From Bacteroidales bacterium (GTDB lineage Bacteria > Bacteroidota > Bacteroidia > Bacteroidales > UBA932), in contig JAGBAO010000009.1 in NCBI GenBank assembly GCA_017938925.1, forward strand, positions 80,685-144,684: a stretch of DNA of 64,000 nucleotides, in the 5' to 3' direction. This document shows positions 9,545 through 19,566 of the stretch, in pieces. Position numbers and translations under genes: made by a program. Position 1 is the stretch's first letter, and every line of letters starts with the position of its first letter. The notes beneath the pieces were generated by a model that worked only from the letters and a program-made list of their open reading frames with translations, made no database searches and had not been told where the DNA came from.

Positions 9545-10426
9545 TCAGTTCTGTGTATCAAAAATGTCGTTCAAGGCCTTTGCAAGGCGGTATCCTGCAT
9601 TTCTCAGCTGTATGTTCATCAGCTCCCTGTCCTTCTCAGGCTGATCCGGAGAGAGCTCGCCACCTGTCGGGTACAGACAGTGAGCGGGGAAACAGGTCTG
9701 AGCTGAAGACTTGCCCCAGTCATACACATCTCCCTTCTGTATTTCGGCGATTTCCTCAGCTGAAGCTGTATCCACTGCCTCCGAGAATTCATAATATGAC
9801 CAGTCCGGCTCAAGTATCTTCATAAGACCGCCATCCCAGTAGGAATGCGCGTTGATCTTCTTGCCGTTCACATAAAACGAATATTTTCCTCCGGTAGGAT
9901 CCTGAGGCACATACAGGACATGCATCGGACAATGCATGTCGCCTATGAGATGGACAATGACGGAAATCTTCATGATGCACTCGTCCTTTTCCATCTTGTC
10001 CTTGTTCTGTTTCAGGTCATTTATCAGAAAATCAATATCCATCACGGCATTGCGCACATACACATCACCCTCACGGTTGTGACGGTAGGTGTTGAACAGG
10101 GAATCCACAGTGTAGGAGTGACACCATGGTTCGATGTTGGTAGGCTGAATATCCAGATCGGAAGGCCGGCGACGCAGTATCTTCGGATTTGAGCATTCGA
10201 AACCTATATCCCTGCTCCATTGGTAGTAAAACTTGTCGGCATCCGAAGCGACTTCCACAATCGTGGCTCCTGGAAGATATTTCTTCAGGGCCTTCTTTGT
10301 AGTCTTCGATATATGATTCTCTGCAACCTGGGCAATAGCCCTATGACATACGCCACCCCACCCGGATGCAAGCTGCACCGACATGAGAAGCAATAGTGAA
10401 AGCAGTACAAATTTCTTCATATTCAT
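9545..10426 (-). CDS. S1/P1-type zinc-dependent nuclease
   Basis: A 293-residue secreted protein with a signal peptide ending after LASG, so the mature chain begins with Trp23 as in P1 nuclease, whose N-terminal Trp binds zinc. The other zinc ligands appear to be present: His28, an Asp in SDADKF, His103, His159, Asp163, His169 (HLIGDMHCPMH), His194 and Asp198 (AHSYWDGG). The family cleaves single-stranded nucleic acids and removes 3'-phosphates from mononucleotides, in the periplasm or outside the cell. It lies between the FAD oxidoreductase and phosphodiester glycosidase genes, a setting that suggests phosphate or nucleotide scavenging linked to the locus. An alternative start is the third codon (Met3). 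Confidence 0.9.
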   Translation of the reverse strand: MNMKKFVLLSLLLLMSVQLASGWGGVCHRAIAQVAENHISKTTKKALKKYLPGATIVEVASDADKFYYQWSRDIGFECSNPKILRRRPSDLDIQPTNIEPWCHSYTVDSLFNTYRHNREGDVYVRNAVMDIDFLINDLKQNKDKMEKDECIMKISVIVHLIGDMHCPMHVLYVPQDPTGGKYSFYVNGKKINAHSYWDGGLMKILEPDWSYYEFSEAVDTASAEEIAEIQKGDVYDWGKSSAQTCFPAHCLYPTGGELSPDQPEKDRELMNIQLRNAGYRLAKALNDIFDTQN

Positions 10427-10436
10427 ATCTTTTTAT

Positions 10437-12473
10437 TTACTGATGTCTTACAAGCATCAGGGCATCTGCACATACGCTTCCCTTGCTTCCGTCACCGCGA
10501 AGGTTCGTGATGAACTCCTGACCCTTCTTCAGTTCACGTGAGGTCACCTTGTGCCATGTGCTCACAGACTGTCCCACTATAACCACATCCGAGCTCTTGA
10601 CTGACTCTGTCGTGCCGTCGCTGAAGTCAAAGAAGACTTCAGGGCAATGTCCGCCTGAGGTATGATGATAGGTGTAGATATCATATGTGCCGTCCTCAGG
10701 AATCACAGCCTTGTACTCCACGCTGCCCTCGTCTGCCCTTCCGACAAGACAGGTCGGACCATATACGCCATCCTCTGAAAGATGCTCGTTATCCGCCCTC
10801 TTTACGTTATCGTCAGGGAGCGGTGCGCCCGGACCCTTTGAACCAAGCCACTTTCCTCCCTTGGCTACAGCCTGGTTATCATCGATGATTATGTCTGGCG
10901 AGCTGCCGTCCAGATAAGGATTTACCGCCATGATGTCGTTGATATCCTGATAGTTCACGTCCTGGATCTTCTCAAGCCCCTGCTGCTGTGCGAGAGCTGC
11001 AGCCATTCCGGCAGCCTGTCCCATGCACATGAACACAGGCTCCATTCTGATCGAGCCATAGGCTATGTGAGATGCCGAGCAGCACACCGGCACAAGAAGG
11101 TTGGTGCATTCCTCTCTCTTTGGAGTGAGCGAGCGATATGAGATAGGGTAAGGCATTCCTCCGCCGATCTCCACATCACCCTCGTTCTTGACCATCTTCT
11201 TTCCGTTCTTCTCGATGACGATTCTCTGGGTGTTGTGGGAATCCATGGTGTATGCAGCATACGCTATTCCCTCAGGAGCGATGACCTTGTTGTCACAGTC
11301 CGCCTGGGTAGCGACATATTCTCCCACCATTCTGCGGCACTCCCTCACATAGAGCTGTGGTGTCCAGTGACCGTTCTCGAGATACTCATCCTTAGGGAGT
11401 CCCCACTCCTTCACGTAGTTCTGAAGCTCGGCGGGAACGCGAGGGTCGTTGGCGACGAAATACAGGAGGCCGAGAGTATAGTCCTTATGAGCCTTGATGA
11501 TTTCCTGGCGCTCCTCCCATGTTCCTTCAGGATAGCCGTAGTTCATTCCTATCATGTCTGTGGAGAATGCGCCACGGTTGTTCACGTCTGTCTTGCGGTT
11601 AGGACCTATGCTCCAGATGAAGTACTGGTTGATGTCCCTCATATCCTTCTGAGCATCATATACTCGGAGAAGGAGCTCATACTTCGAAGGATCGTAATTC
11701 TCCGGCTTCTCGATAGGAATCCTGTTTTCCGGATTGTCGGTAAGGCAGATACGGAAGTTATATGCCTGGATCAGATTGTCTCCTGAACCCTGAGGAGCAA
11801 GAGTCTGCTCGCTGATGCCCCAGAGCAGACCGCTGGACGGATCGCCAGGCACGACATAAGGATCCACTCCGTCAGGGAACTGGTGCAGGTGTCTCATATG
11901 CACTCCGTTCCAGGTCTCGCCATACTCGGAGCAGTCCTCGCGGCCTGTACGGTATGACACTCCGGCCTTCGCCATGAGGTCACCCTCATAGGAAGTGTCA
12001 ATGAACCAGTCAGCCTTGAAGGAAAGGGTGTCAAGGCTGTTTTCTCCGCCTGCAACCCTGATGGAAGCGATATCGGTGCCCTCCATCACAGCATCTGAGA
12101 TATGGTATCCCATAACGACCTTGATGTTCTTATGGTCCAGATAATCGGAAAGGATGGCATGAGCAGCACTTGGCTCGAACACCCACTGCTCGAGGTTTCC
12201 GTAATGCTTTCCGAGCCTGCGGTAGAACTGCAGGGCCACACCCTTGACAACCTGCTTGTTTCCTATGTCTGTGAAGCCAAGTCCACCTGTGGTGAGACCT
12301 CCGATTCTGATTCCCGGTTCGATGACAAGGACATCCATTCCCATCTGGGCTGCGGAATAGGCAGCAACCACTCCTGATGCGGAACCACCGTAAATACAGA
12401 TGTCATACTCCTTCTCTGCAGAGCAGGAAACCAATGCCATCAGGGCACTGATCATTAAAAACAATCTCTTCAT
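10437..12473 (-). CDS. FAD-dependent oxidoreductase with C-terminal golvesin-like domain, lipoprotein
   Basis: A 678-residue lipoprotein (lipobox LVSC, Cys17). Residues 24-53 form an FAD-binding Rossmann motif (YGGSASGVVAAY followed by VLVIEP), and GGLTTGGLGFTD is typical of the FAD_oxidored family (PF12831). MEPVFMCMGQAAGMAAALA is the usual C-terminal FAD contact of the family. The last ~130 residues form a beta domain resembling the golvesin/xanthan-lyase carbohydrate-binding-like domain (GTYDIYTYHHTSGG). Such fusions are common in Bacteroidota sugar loci but poorly characterised biochemically. Oxidation of a sugar or sugar acid outside the cytoplasm is a reasonable inference; the substrate and electron acceptor are unknown. 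Confidence 0.8.
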   Translation of the reverse strand: MKRLFLMISALMALVSCSAEKEYDICIYGGSASGVVAAYSAAQMGMDVLVIEPGIRIGGLTTGGLGFTDIGNKQVVKGVALQFYRRLGKHYGNLEQWVFEPSAAHAILSDYLDHKNIKVVMGYHISDAVMEGTDIASIRVAGGENSLDTLSFKADWFIDTSYEGDLMAKAGVSYRTGREDCSEYGETWNGVHMRHLHQFPDGVDPYVVPGDPSSGLLWGISEQTLAPQGSGDNLIQAYNFRICLTDNPENRIPIEKPENYDPSKYELLLRVYDAQKDMRDINQYFIWSIGPNRKTDVNNRGAFSTDMIGMNYGYPEGTWEERQEIIKAHKDYTLGLLYFVANDPRVPAELQNYVKEWGLPKDEYLENGHWTPQLYVRECRRMVGEYVATQADCDNKVIAPEGIAYAAYTMDSHNTQRIVIEKNGKKMVKNEGDVEIGGGMPYPISYRSLTPKREECTNLLVPVCCSASHIAYGSIRMEPVFMCMGQAAGMAAALAQQQGLEKIQDVNYQDINDIMAVNPYLDGSSPDIIIDDNQAVAKGGKWLGSKGPGAPLPDDNVKRADNEHLSEDGVYGPTCLVGRADEGSVEYKAVIPEDGTYDIYTYHHTSGGHCPEVFFDFSDGTTESVKSSDVVIVGQSVSTWHKVTSRELKKGQEFITNLRGDGSKGSVCADALMLVRHQ

Positions 12474-12482
12474 ATATAATAT

Positions 12483-14753
12483 TTATTTGTTATATCTTAT
12501 TGCAAAATAGTTGACGGCATTGTAGCTGGTCGCTGTAATCTTGGTTCCGCCATCGTAAGAAGACGAGGTACCCGTCGCAGACGAAGCAGGTACAAGACGC
12601 ACATACGCCTTCTGCTTTCCAAGCAAGGCATCCGGCAGACTCACCGTGATGAATTTGGTACCTGGAAGCTGATATATGCGTACACTGGCTGTATTGACGA
12701 AATCCGGGACAGTATAGGTGCTTACCCGTTCCCATGTCTGTCCGTCTGCCGAGCACTCCACCGCCCAATGACGCGGAGCACCGAATGCATTGATATGGTT
12801 CATTGTACCGAACGTCACGTTGAGAGGGCTGTTGGCAGAGGTAAGATCTGCAGTGGAGAACTCCGCACACCAATATCTGTTCTCACTCCAGCCCGGTACG
12901 CACCACGCCGATCCGTTCGAACCGGATCCGTTGTTGGACTCTTCAGACCATCTGTTCTTGGCATCCTTGGCATAGTATGAATAAAGGACGCCGATTGTCG
13001 CTGTGCTTCCATACGGATCCCAGTGGGCGCTCCTGCCCTTGCTGTCATATATTCCGTTACCGTTGGACGGGTCAGTTATCTTTCCGCCGAACGTATATGG
13101 TCCAAGATGAGTGAAATCGTTGCACAGACGAAGATGAATCTTCTCATCAGCCTCCATGCAGTAGAACGCCGCATCCAGGCTCATAGGGTCATCTACAGGA
13201 GGGTAAGTCGGATACAGGGTAGTGTCCGCATAGTTGTTCACAAGATTGACTCCGAGAGAATCACAGTAGGCCCACTCGTACATAAGGGTGGAGAAGCTCT
13301 CATCCGCATTATCCGACAGTCTTATATCATCCTTGCTTAAAGGACGGATCTGGTAGTCTCCGACCCTTCCCAGACCTGTTATATAGCTGGAGGTGACTCC
13401 TGCTGCCTTCAGTTTCTTCTCCTCAGCCGGATTCCACTCGAAATTGTCACAGGTCTCATGCACAAGGACACCGGTTATGGAGCCGCTGCCTTCAGGAAGC
13501 TCCTTGCCGTCCCTTGACCACGGACAGTCGATGTTCACCATCATGTGTCCGGTCGCTCCTCCCTTGCTGCGGATCACCATCGGATATGAGACCATGGTAC
13601 CGACATATCGGATATCTACAGGGGCATAATTACCCTTACGCACAGGAATCTGCACCTGATCTATCGTAACCAGAGTAAAGAGGTCGTCGTCAGAGAGAGT
13701 CTCCAGGGTTCTAGGTGCAGGCTGGATCTCATCACCGGCCATGGTCGAGATTATGGCTGATACCGGCACTCCGCTTATCGAATAACGCACCGGATTGTCC
13801 TCTCTTGTGACAGTCATCCCAAACAGATCCACCGATATCCTGTCGAACCTCGCGACAACATCAGTGCACGGCTCCTTGAATATCAGCTTCACGCCGTCTG
13901 TTCCTTCCTCATCCTGCACAAAGAGTATCCTTTCCGCATAGGTAAGATCCTGAGCTTCAAGGCTGATCATACGGTTCTCTGCTCCATTCTTCTCCTGATT
14001 GTCGTTGATGACCACTCCTTCGAGAACAAGATGGGTTCCGACTTCATATGTTCCTTCACTGTCCAGAAGTTCCTTGAGTCCGCTGACTCCGACAGTCTCT
14101 GTCAGACAGCCGTCGTAGAACTGCGAAATCTGTATATAACCGTCCTTGCCGTCATGTCTGACGACGATAACTGCGTGCCTTATCACTTCAGACAGGTTCG
14201 CCTTGACGTCAAAACAGATGAAGTTGTTCTTGAGGCCGACTCCGCTGATCCAGTCCACCTCTTCCTCCTCCTTGTAGGTCACCTCAAAGGACAGATCCTG
14301 TTCCGAGAGTTTCGTGATGACTTTGGCACCGAACTGTCCGCCCTCTGAAGGAACTGAGATATTCTTCTGCTCTATATCGATTCCTCCTTCAAGAATTCCA
14401 TCCTGATTGAATGAGAGTTCAAAGACATTCGTTCCTCTTGTCAGCGTCAGAACAGCAGTACGGGGAATACCTTTGTTTATGTCATAAGACACGTTCAGGG
14501 TCATGTCTCCGCTGCCGGAAACAGTTCTCGCATCACCCTGGCCGGAGAATCTTATCCAGGTGTCCTGCCCGTCAAGAGAAGCTGTGAACTCTCCGTCAGC
14601 AAACACCTCAAGTGCATACTCACCGGCATCCACTCCGAGCGCAACCTCGCTCATCCTGCAGCCAACGCCATAAATCCTGACATCATCAGGCATCTGCTCG
14701 CAGGAAATGACGGCAGCAAGGCATAACACAATATATATAATGTATCTCTTCAT
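12483..14753 (-). CDS. BACON/DUF5689-domain surface lipoprotein
   Basis: A 756-residue lipoprotein (lipobox VISC, Cys18). Two BACON-like beta domains (about 25-115 and 125-215) are followed by a DUF5689-type domain (about 225-460, with LTYAERILFVQDEEGTDGV and VTIDQVQIPVRKG). A C-terminal beta-sandwich contains RHWAVECSADGQTWERV and YVRLVPASS and resembles a discoidin-like ligand-binding fold. Proteins with this make-up usually follow susD and act as surface glycan-binding proteins. It starts 2 bases after the susD stop, which supports that role. No enzymatic motif was seen. Confidence 0.75.
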   Translation of the reverse strand: MKRYIIYIVLCLAAVISCEQMPDDVRIYGVGCRMSEVALGVDAGEYALEVFADGEFTASLDGQDTWIRFSGQGDARTVSGSGDMTLNVSYDINKGIPRTAVLTLTRGTNVFELSFNQDGILEGGIDIEQKNISVPSEGGQFGAKVITKLSEQDLSFEVTYKEEEEVDWISGVGLKNNFICFDVKANLSEVIRHAVIVVRHDGKDGYIQISQFYDGCLTETVGVSGLKELLDSEGTYEVGTHLVLEGVVINDNQEKNGAENRMISLEAQDLTYAERILFVQDEEGTDGVKLIFKEPCTDVVARFDRISVDLFGMTVTREDNPVRYSISGVPVSAIISTMAGDEIQPAPRTLETLSDDDLFTLVTIDQVQIPVRKGNYAPVDIRYVGTMVSYPMVIRSKGGATGHMMVNIDCPWSRDGKELPEGSGSITGVLVHETCDNFEWNPAEEKKLKAAGVTSSYITGLGRVGDYQIRPLSKDDIRLSDNADESFSTLMYEWAYCDSLGVNLVNNYADTTLYPTYPPVDDPMSLDAAFYCMEADEKIHLRLCNDFTHLGPYTFGGKITDPSNGNGIYDSKGRSAHWDPYGSTATIGVLYSYYAKDAKNRWSEESNNGSGSNGSAWCVPGWSENRYWCAEFSTADLTSANSPLNVTFGTMNHINAFGAPRHWAVECSADGQTWERVSTYTVPDFVNTASVRIYQLPGTKFITVSLPDALLGKQKAYVRLVPASSATGTSSSYDGGTKITATSYNAVNYFAIRYNK

Positions 14754-14755
14754 AG

Positions 14756-16486
14756 CTATTCTGAATATTCTTTGTTATCAAGTGCATTTCCGCTGTAAGC
14801 CACCTGATCTGCCGGGATAGGCCAGTAACGATGGCACGGTCTGATGAATCCTGAGATATACTGACCTTCGTTATACATCACTGTCCTCTCATACCATATG
14901 CCCCAACGCACCAGGTCGAACTTTCTCTGAAACTCTCCAACCAGTTCCTTTGCCCTCTCCATACGGATTTCCTCCATAAGAGCGTCCGGCTCGCCGTGCA
15001 CACTTGCAAAAGTCAGAGGATCGAGCCCTGCACGGACACGGGTAATGTTCAGATATGAGCACGCGTTGTCGTTCTCCTTCTTCTGCAGATATGCCTCTGC
15101 CTTCATCAGGAGTGCATCGGCAAAACGGAAGAACTTGTAGTTGTTAGGATCCTTGGTGTAGTGCATGTTGTAGGCCCAGAACTTGTTGCCCATCCATGGT
15201 TTCTTGGCGGCAGTCAGACGTGCCTTCGACGTCGATGATGTCCAGAAGAAATACACCTTAGGCGTCGTTCTGAGTTCATCCGTAGGTTCATAGCCGACCC
15301 AGCGCCATGCAAGCGTGCCGCTTCCTCCACGTGGTTCGGTTGCCCCGTTTGAATACTCACCTGTACGGAGATCCTTGGAAGAATACGGAAGCAGACGACT
15401 GTACAGATACGCATTCGGCCTGACTCCAGCTGCCGGTTTTGCATCCTGGCCCAGTTCCGGAATGCATATTCCCGCATAGCAGTCAAAACCGGAATTGTCA
15501 TCCAGCTGTTCTCCGTCTTCTTCGGTGTATTCCTCATCCACGTCTTCTTCAGCAGCGTCCGTATCGCTTTCGATAACAGCCTTAGAAGTTCGGGCAGGAA
15601 GACTTGACGAAGCGATCATTGAGGAGGTCTGGATACCGAAATCCTGAACCACATTGGCCATTTCGAAGATGGATTCCCTGACGTAGCGTTTTGCAAAAGG
15701 AACATCTGAAAGAGGATAATCCGCTCCGAACATCTCAGGCGAGTCGGCATAATGTCCGTAGATTGACTCCAGTTCCTCGATGAACAATATGGCGTCGTCC
15801 CATCTTTCGTTCCACATGCACATCTTTGCGGCAAGCATGAGTCCTACGGCTGCTCCAGCCCTGTACTCCTTGCCTTCATATGTACGGACCATCGGAAGGG
15901 CTCTCTGCTGGACTATCCATTCGTGAATCTCCTCTATACAAAAGTCACGGGTCGCCACAGCGCTCATTCGTGGAAGAGTTGCGATCTTCTCACGGTTCTC
16001 CTCCGTGACACGCTCCGAGTAGAACGGAACATCCCCGAAAGTACATGTAAGGAGATAGTAATACAGAGACCTCAGCACAGCAGCCTCAGCCAGAAGAGGA
16101 GCTGCCTCAGCTTTTGTAATATACCCGTTCTTCACCGCCGCATCAATGGCAGATGTCATCTCATTGGCGTTCTTCACACCTTCATAGCCATATCTCCACA
16201 CCTGGGCTGCCACACCGGGACGGGCCGGCGAAACGTCGCAGTTGGCATTATAGACTGTGGAACCCGACATATACAGGAGATCCGCAGCGACGTCAGTCAT
16301 TTCCCAGAAGTCCCTCCTCTGAAGGATGGTCCTGAGAGGATTATAGCAGCCATTAAGTCCCGTCAGAATCTGGGTCGTGTTACGGAAATAATTGTCCGTC
16401 GTCGTGTATGACTCGTTCTTCTCGTTCAGACACCCTGACAGAAGAAGAACCATTAGACCAAATATCAATGTTTTTGTTGCTCTCAT
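14756..16486 (-). CDS. SusD/RagB-family nutrient-binding outer-membrane lipoprotein
   Basis: A 576-residue lipoprotein (lipobox LSGC, Cys19). The N-terminal segment DNYFRNTTQILTGLNGCY and the helices AEAAVLRSLYYYLLTCTFGD are typical of SusD; near the C-terminus RFADALLMKAEAYLQ and RMERAKELVGEFQRKFDLV match the usual SusD ending. SusD proteins form the lid on a SusC transporter and capture glycans at the surface; the susC gene lies immediately upstream with a 4-base spacer. About 25 residues (306-330, DNA near 15494-15571) form a strongly acidic insertion, described in a separate finding. Confidence 0.95.
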   Translation of the reverse strand: MRATKTLIFGLMVLLLSGCLNEKNESYTTTDNYFRNTTQILTGLNGCYNPLRTILQRRDFWEMTDVAADLLYMSGSTVYNANCDVSPARPGVAAQVWRYGYEGVKNANEMTSAIDAAVKNGYITKAEAAPLLAEAAVLRSLYYYLLTCTFGDVPFYSERVTEENREKIATLPRMSAVATRDFCIEEIHEWIVQQRALPMVRTYEGKEYRAGAAVGLMLAAKMCMWNERWDDAILFIEELESIYGHYADSPEMFGADYPLSDVPFAKRYVRESIFEMANVVQDFGIQTSSMIASSSLPARTSKAVIESDTDAAEEDVDEEYTEEDGEQLDDNSGFDCYAGICIPELGQDAKPAAGVRPNAYLYSRLLPYSSKDLRTGEYSNGATEPRGGSGTLAWRWVGYEPTDELRTTPKVYFFWTSSTSKARLTAAKKPWMGNKFWAYNMHYTKDPNNYKFFRFADALLMKAEAYLQKKENDNACSYLNITRVRAGLDPLTFASVHGEPDALMEEIRMERAKELVGEFQRKFDLVRWGIWYERTVMYNEGQYISGFIRPCHRYWPIPADQVAYSGNALDNKEYSE

Positions 16487-16490
16487 ACTA

Positions 16491-19400
16491 TCAGAATCTT
16501 ACTTGAATGTTAAACGCATAGGTACGTGATCTCGGGAACGAGCCGTTATCCAGACGGAAGACGGACGATGAGGTGTTCACGTCCGGGTCAAATCCCGGAT
16601 ATCTCTTCCACAGCCAGAGATTGTCACCGCTCAGGCCGAAGGATAGCTCCTTGATGACCTTTTTAGCCTTTTTGGAGAGAGGGATATTGTAGTTGACACT
16701 GACAGCCTTCAACCTCAGCCATGAGGCATCATACACGCTCTTGCTCGATGCCAGAGTGTCATCGAAACCGGCCTTGCATATGTCACTTGTCGGATTTTCC
16801 TTTGTCCAGGCTCCGAGCATCTTCCTGTATTTGTTAGGAGATGAGCTTCCGGAAGCGGCGAACAGCTCGGAGATGTTATAGATGTAACCTCCCAACGAAT
16901 ATGTGAAATATACGCCAAGCGAGAGTCCCTTTCCGATGAGGAAGTTATTCTGGAAGCCTCCGTAAACCACAGGATCCGCACTTCCGAGGTACACGACATC
17001 GTTCTCGTCGAGGAGTCCGTCATGGTTCATGTCGGCATATTTCGGACGTCCCAGTCCGGTGCCGTTGGCTCCCGTCTTGATTGACGACACATAGGCACGG
17101 GTGATTTCGTTATATGCGATTTCTTCATCCGTATGCCATACACCTTCATATTTATAGCCCCAGATGGCATTCACAGGATATCCCGTCTTATATCCGTAGA
17201 TATACTGAGGTGATGTCGAACGCGGGTTGAGATAGGTGGGAACCACTTCTGACTCCGAACCCACACTCGTCACGAGCTGACTGTTGTGAGCTACGGTCAG
17301 AGTACTGTTCCACTCAAAGCCCTTCGTCACGACATTGCGGGTGGTCAGAGTCACCTCCTGACCGATGTTCCTGGTCGAACCGGCATTGGCATAATATGTA
17401 TTATAACCAGTCGTCTGCGTATTTCTCATCGCAAGAAGCAGGTCGTTGGTGTCAGACACATAGGCATCCGCCTCAAGCACCACGCGGCTTCCCCAGCCGG
17501 CAAAGCTCAATCCCAGATTATAGGAAGTCGTGGTCTCCCAGGTCAGATCGGAATTCGCAAGCTTGGATGCCGTGTAGGCCAGAAGCTTGTCATCACCGAA
17601 TATCCAGTTCGAATAAGACGACGTGAAGCTTGCCAGAGACATATAAGGGCTTATGGCGTCATTTCCGGAGCGTCCTGCACTGACTCTGAGCGAGAGATCG
17701 TTGAGCCAAGGAGACTTGCTGAACCACTTCTCGTTCATGATGGACCACCTGAGAGCGGCAGCCGGGAAGAAACCCCATTTGCGGTTCTGCGCGAAGTTGG
17801 AAGCACCGTCGCCTCTGAGGGTCAGGGTCACATAATATCTTCTGTGATAATTATAGTTGAAACGTCCAAGTGCGGAAAGCTTGTCCTGATACTGAACATA
17901 GGACGAAGCCGTGAAGCTGTCCGGATGAACAAGGCCGAGAAGGTTCTTGTATGTCAGGCTGTCATTCGTATAGCCTGTGCCTGACAGGCTCTCGGATTTT
18001 CTTTTCCAGTGCTCGCCTGTGAAGCCAAGCAATGCATTGAACTCATGCGCCTTGATCTTCCTGTCATAGTTCCATGTGAGTTCTCCGATATACTTGGTAA
18101 GACGGTTCTCGTTGCTTCGTGCAGTTCCTCCTGTCATGTTGACCTTGGCCACTGCAAGGTACGAAGGCGAATAATAGCCTGTTTCCGTGCTGGTGTCGGT
18201 CACTGCGAGGCGGAGCTTGAGATTCATCCTGCGGTTGATGTCATACTTGAGAGTAGGCGACGCCATTATATAGTTGTTCCACGACTTGTTGATGGTGTTC
18301 TTCGCGACGAGATAAGGGCTATTGAAGGCAGAACCTCCGGAAGACTCCTGGTCTCCGTACCTGTTCCATGTCGCTTCAGGCTCAAGAAGAGGTGACAGAT
18401 ACACAGCAGCAGAAGTGCTTGTGCCGGTAATGGCAGCCGTCGCCCTGTCCCTGTCCGTATGGGTGTAGTTGACCTTGAGATTCAGGTGCAGCTTCTTGGT
18501 CAGGGTGCTGTTTATGTTGATGCGGCCGGTGAATCTCTGCATGCCCGACTCTATGACCACTCCCGGTGTGTTGTTGTAGCCGAGAGTGACCGAGAACGAG
18601 GTTCCGCCCACCTTTCTGTACGCGCTCAGATAATAGTCCTGAGTGAAGGTCTCCTGTGAGAGCACATCGATCCAGTCGGTTCCCTTGTCCTTGTAATCGG
18701 CCGGATTGAACGGCAGATTATCCGGATCGAAGCTGCTGAAGCTGGAGGCAGCCATATTTCTCCATGTGGCATATTCCTCAGCATTCAGAATGTCCAGAGA
18801 TCCTGCAATATGGGCATAACTCAATGTCGATTTGAACCGCACACTGAATGTTCCGGCTGCTTTCCTGTCATCCTGGGTCGTCACAAGGATCACTCCGTTC
18901 GCACCACGGCTGCCGTAAATGGCGGTGGATGAAATGTCCTTCAGCACAGAAATGTTCACGATGTCTGCCGGATTGATCTCGTTGAGATCCTCGACAGCAT
19001 CGGGAACCCCGTCCACAACGATGAGAGGCTTGTTTCCCGCAGTGATGGAGCGGCTTCCGCGGATCCTGATCTCGCCTGACTCGCCGACTTCACCGGATCC
19101 GGAACTGAATTCCGCACCGGCCACTTTTCCCTGCAGGGCCTGAGCCACACTTGTGACAGGCGCCATGCTGATCTCCTCCATATTGACTACCGACACGGTA
19201 CCTGTCAGGTCACCCTTCTTGGAAGTACCATAACCGATGACCACCGTTGCCTCAAGCAGCTCGCTGTCATCCTTGAGAGTGATGTCTATCTCCTTTCTTC
19301 CGTTCACATGCTCCACAATGCTCTTGAAACCGATACATGAAAACTCGAGAATAGCCTCTGACTCCACAGAGATCGAATAACGTCCCAGAGAGTCTGTCAT

Positions 19401-19562
19401 GACGCCATTGGCAGCCGCGGCACGTTCGATGACCGCCACACCCTCCAGAGGAAGGCCTGCCTTGTCAGTGACCGCTCCGGACACTGTGATCTTCTGCTGC
19501 GCGACCAGCTGGGCTGATGCCGACAGCAACAATATGATAAATGCAAATATCCTATGCTTCAT
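16491..19562 (-). CDS. SusC/RagA-family TonB-linked outer-membrane transporter
   Basis: A 1023-residue protein with a signal peptide ending near AQLVAQQ. Residues about 25-115 form a CarboxypepD-reg-like domain (VSGAVTDKAGLPLEGVAV). A plug domain follows (about 120-240) with the SusC hallmarks VVIGYGTSKKGDLTG, KPLIVVDGVPD and SSTAIYGSRGANGVILVTT, then a beta-barrel of about 780 residues ending in AFNIQVRF. It imports glycan fragments captured by the adjacent SusD, driven by TonB-ExbBD. It follows the BACON lipoprotein gene by 4 bases. Substrate class cannot be read from the sequence. Confidence 0.96.
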   Translation of the reverse strand: MKHRIFAFIILLLSASAQLVAQQKITVSGAVTDKAGLPLEGVAVIERAAAANGVMTDSLGRYSISVESEAILEFSCIGFKSIVEHVNGRKEIDITLKDDSELLEATVVIGYGTSKKGDLTGTVSVVNMEEISMAPVTSVAQALQGKVAGAEFSSGSGEVGESGEIRIRGSRSITAGNKPLIVVDGVPDAVEDLNEINPADIVNISVLKDISSTAIYGSRGANGVILVTTQDDRKAAGTFSVRFKSTLSYAHIAGSLDILNAEEYATWRNMAASSFSSFDPDNLPFNPADYKDKGTDWIDVLSQETFTQDYYLSAYRKVGGTSFSVTLGYNNTPGVVIESGMQRFTGRININSTLTKKLHLNLKVNYTHTDRDRATAAITGTSTSAAVYLSPLLEPEATWNRYGDQESSGGSAFNSPYLVAKNTINKSWNNYIMASPTLKYDINRRMNLKLRLAVTDTSTETGYYSPSYLAVAKVNMTGGTARSNENRLTKYIGELTWNYDRKIKAHEFNALLGFTGEHWKRKSESLSGTGYTNDSLTYKNLLGLVHPDSFTASSYVQYQDKLSALGRFNYNYHRRYYVTLTLRGDGASNFAQNRKWGFFPAAALRWSIMNEKWFSKSPWLNDLSLRVSAGRSGNDAISPYMSLASFTSSYSNWIFGDDKLLAYTASKLANSDLTWETTTSYNLGLSFAGWGSRVVLEADAYVSDTNDLLLAMRNTQTTGYNTYYANAGSTRNIGQEVTLTTRNVVTKGFEWNSTLTVAHNSQLVTSVGSESEVVPTYLNPRSTSPQYIYGYKTGYPVNAIWGYKYEGVWHTDEEIAYNEITRAYVSSIKTGANGTGLGRPKYADMNHDGLLDENDVVYLGSADPVVYGGFQNNFLIGKGLSLGVYFTYSLGGYIYNISELFAASGSSSPNKYRKMLGAWTKENPTSDICKAGFDDTLASSKSVYDASWLRLKAVSVNYNIPLSKKAKKVIKELSFGLSGDNLWLWKRYPGFDPDVNTSSSVFRLDNGSFPRSRTYAFNIQVRF

Positions 19563-19566
19563 GGCT

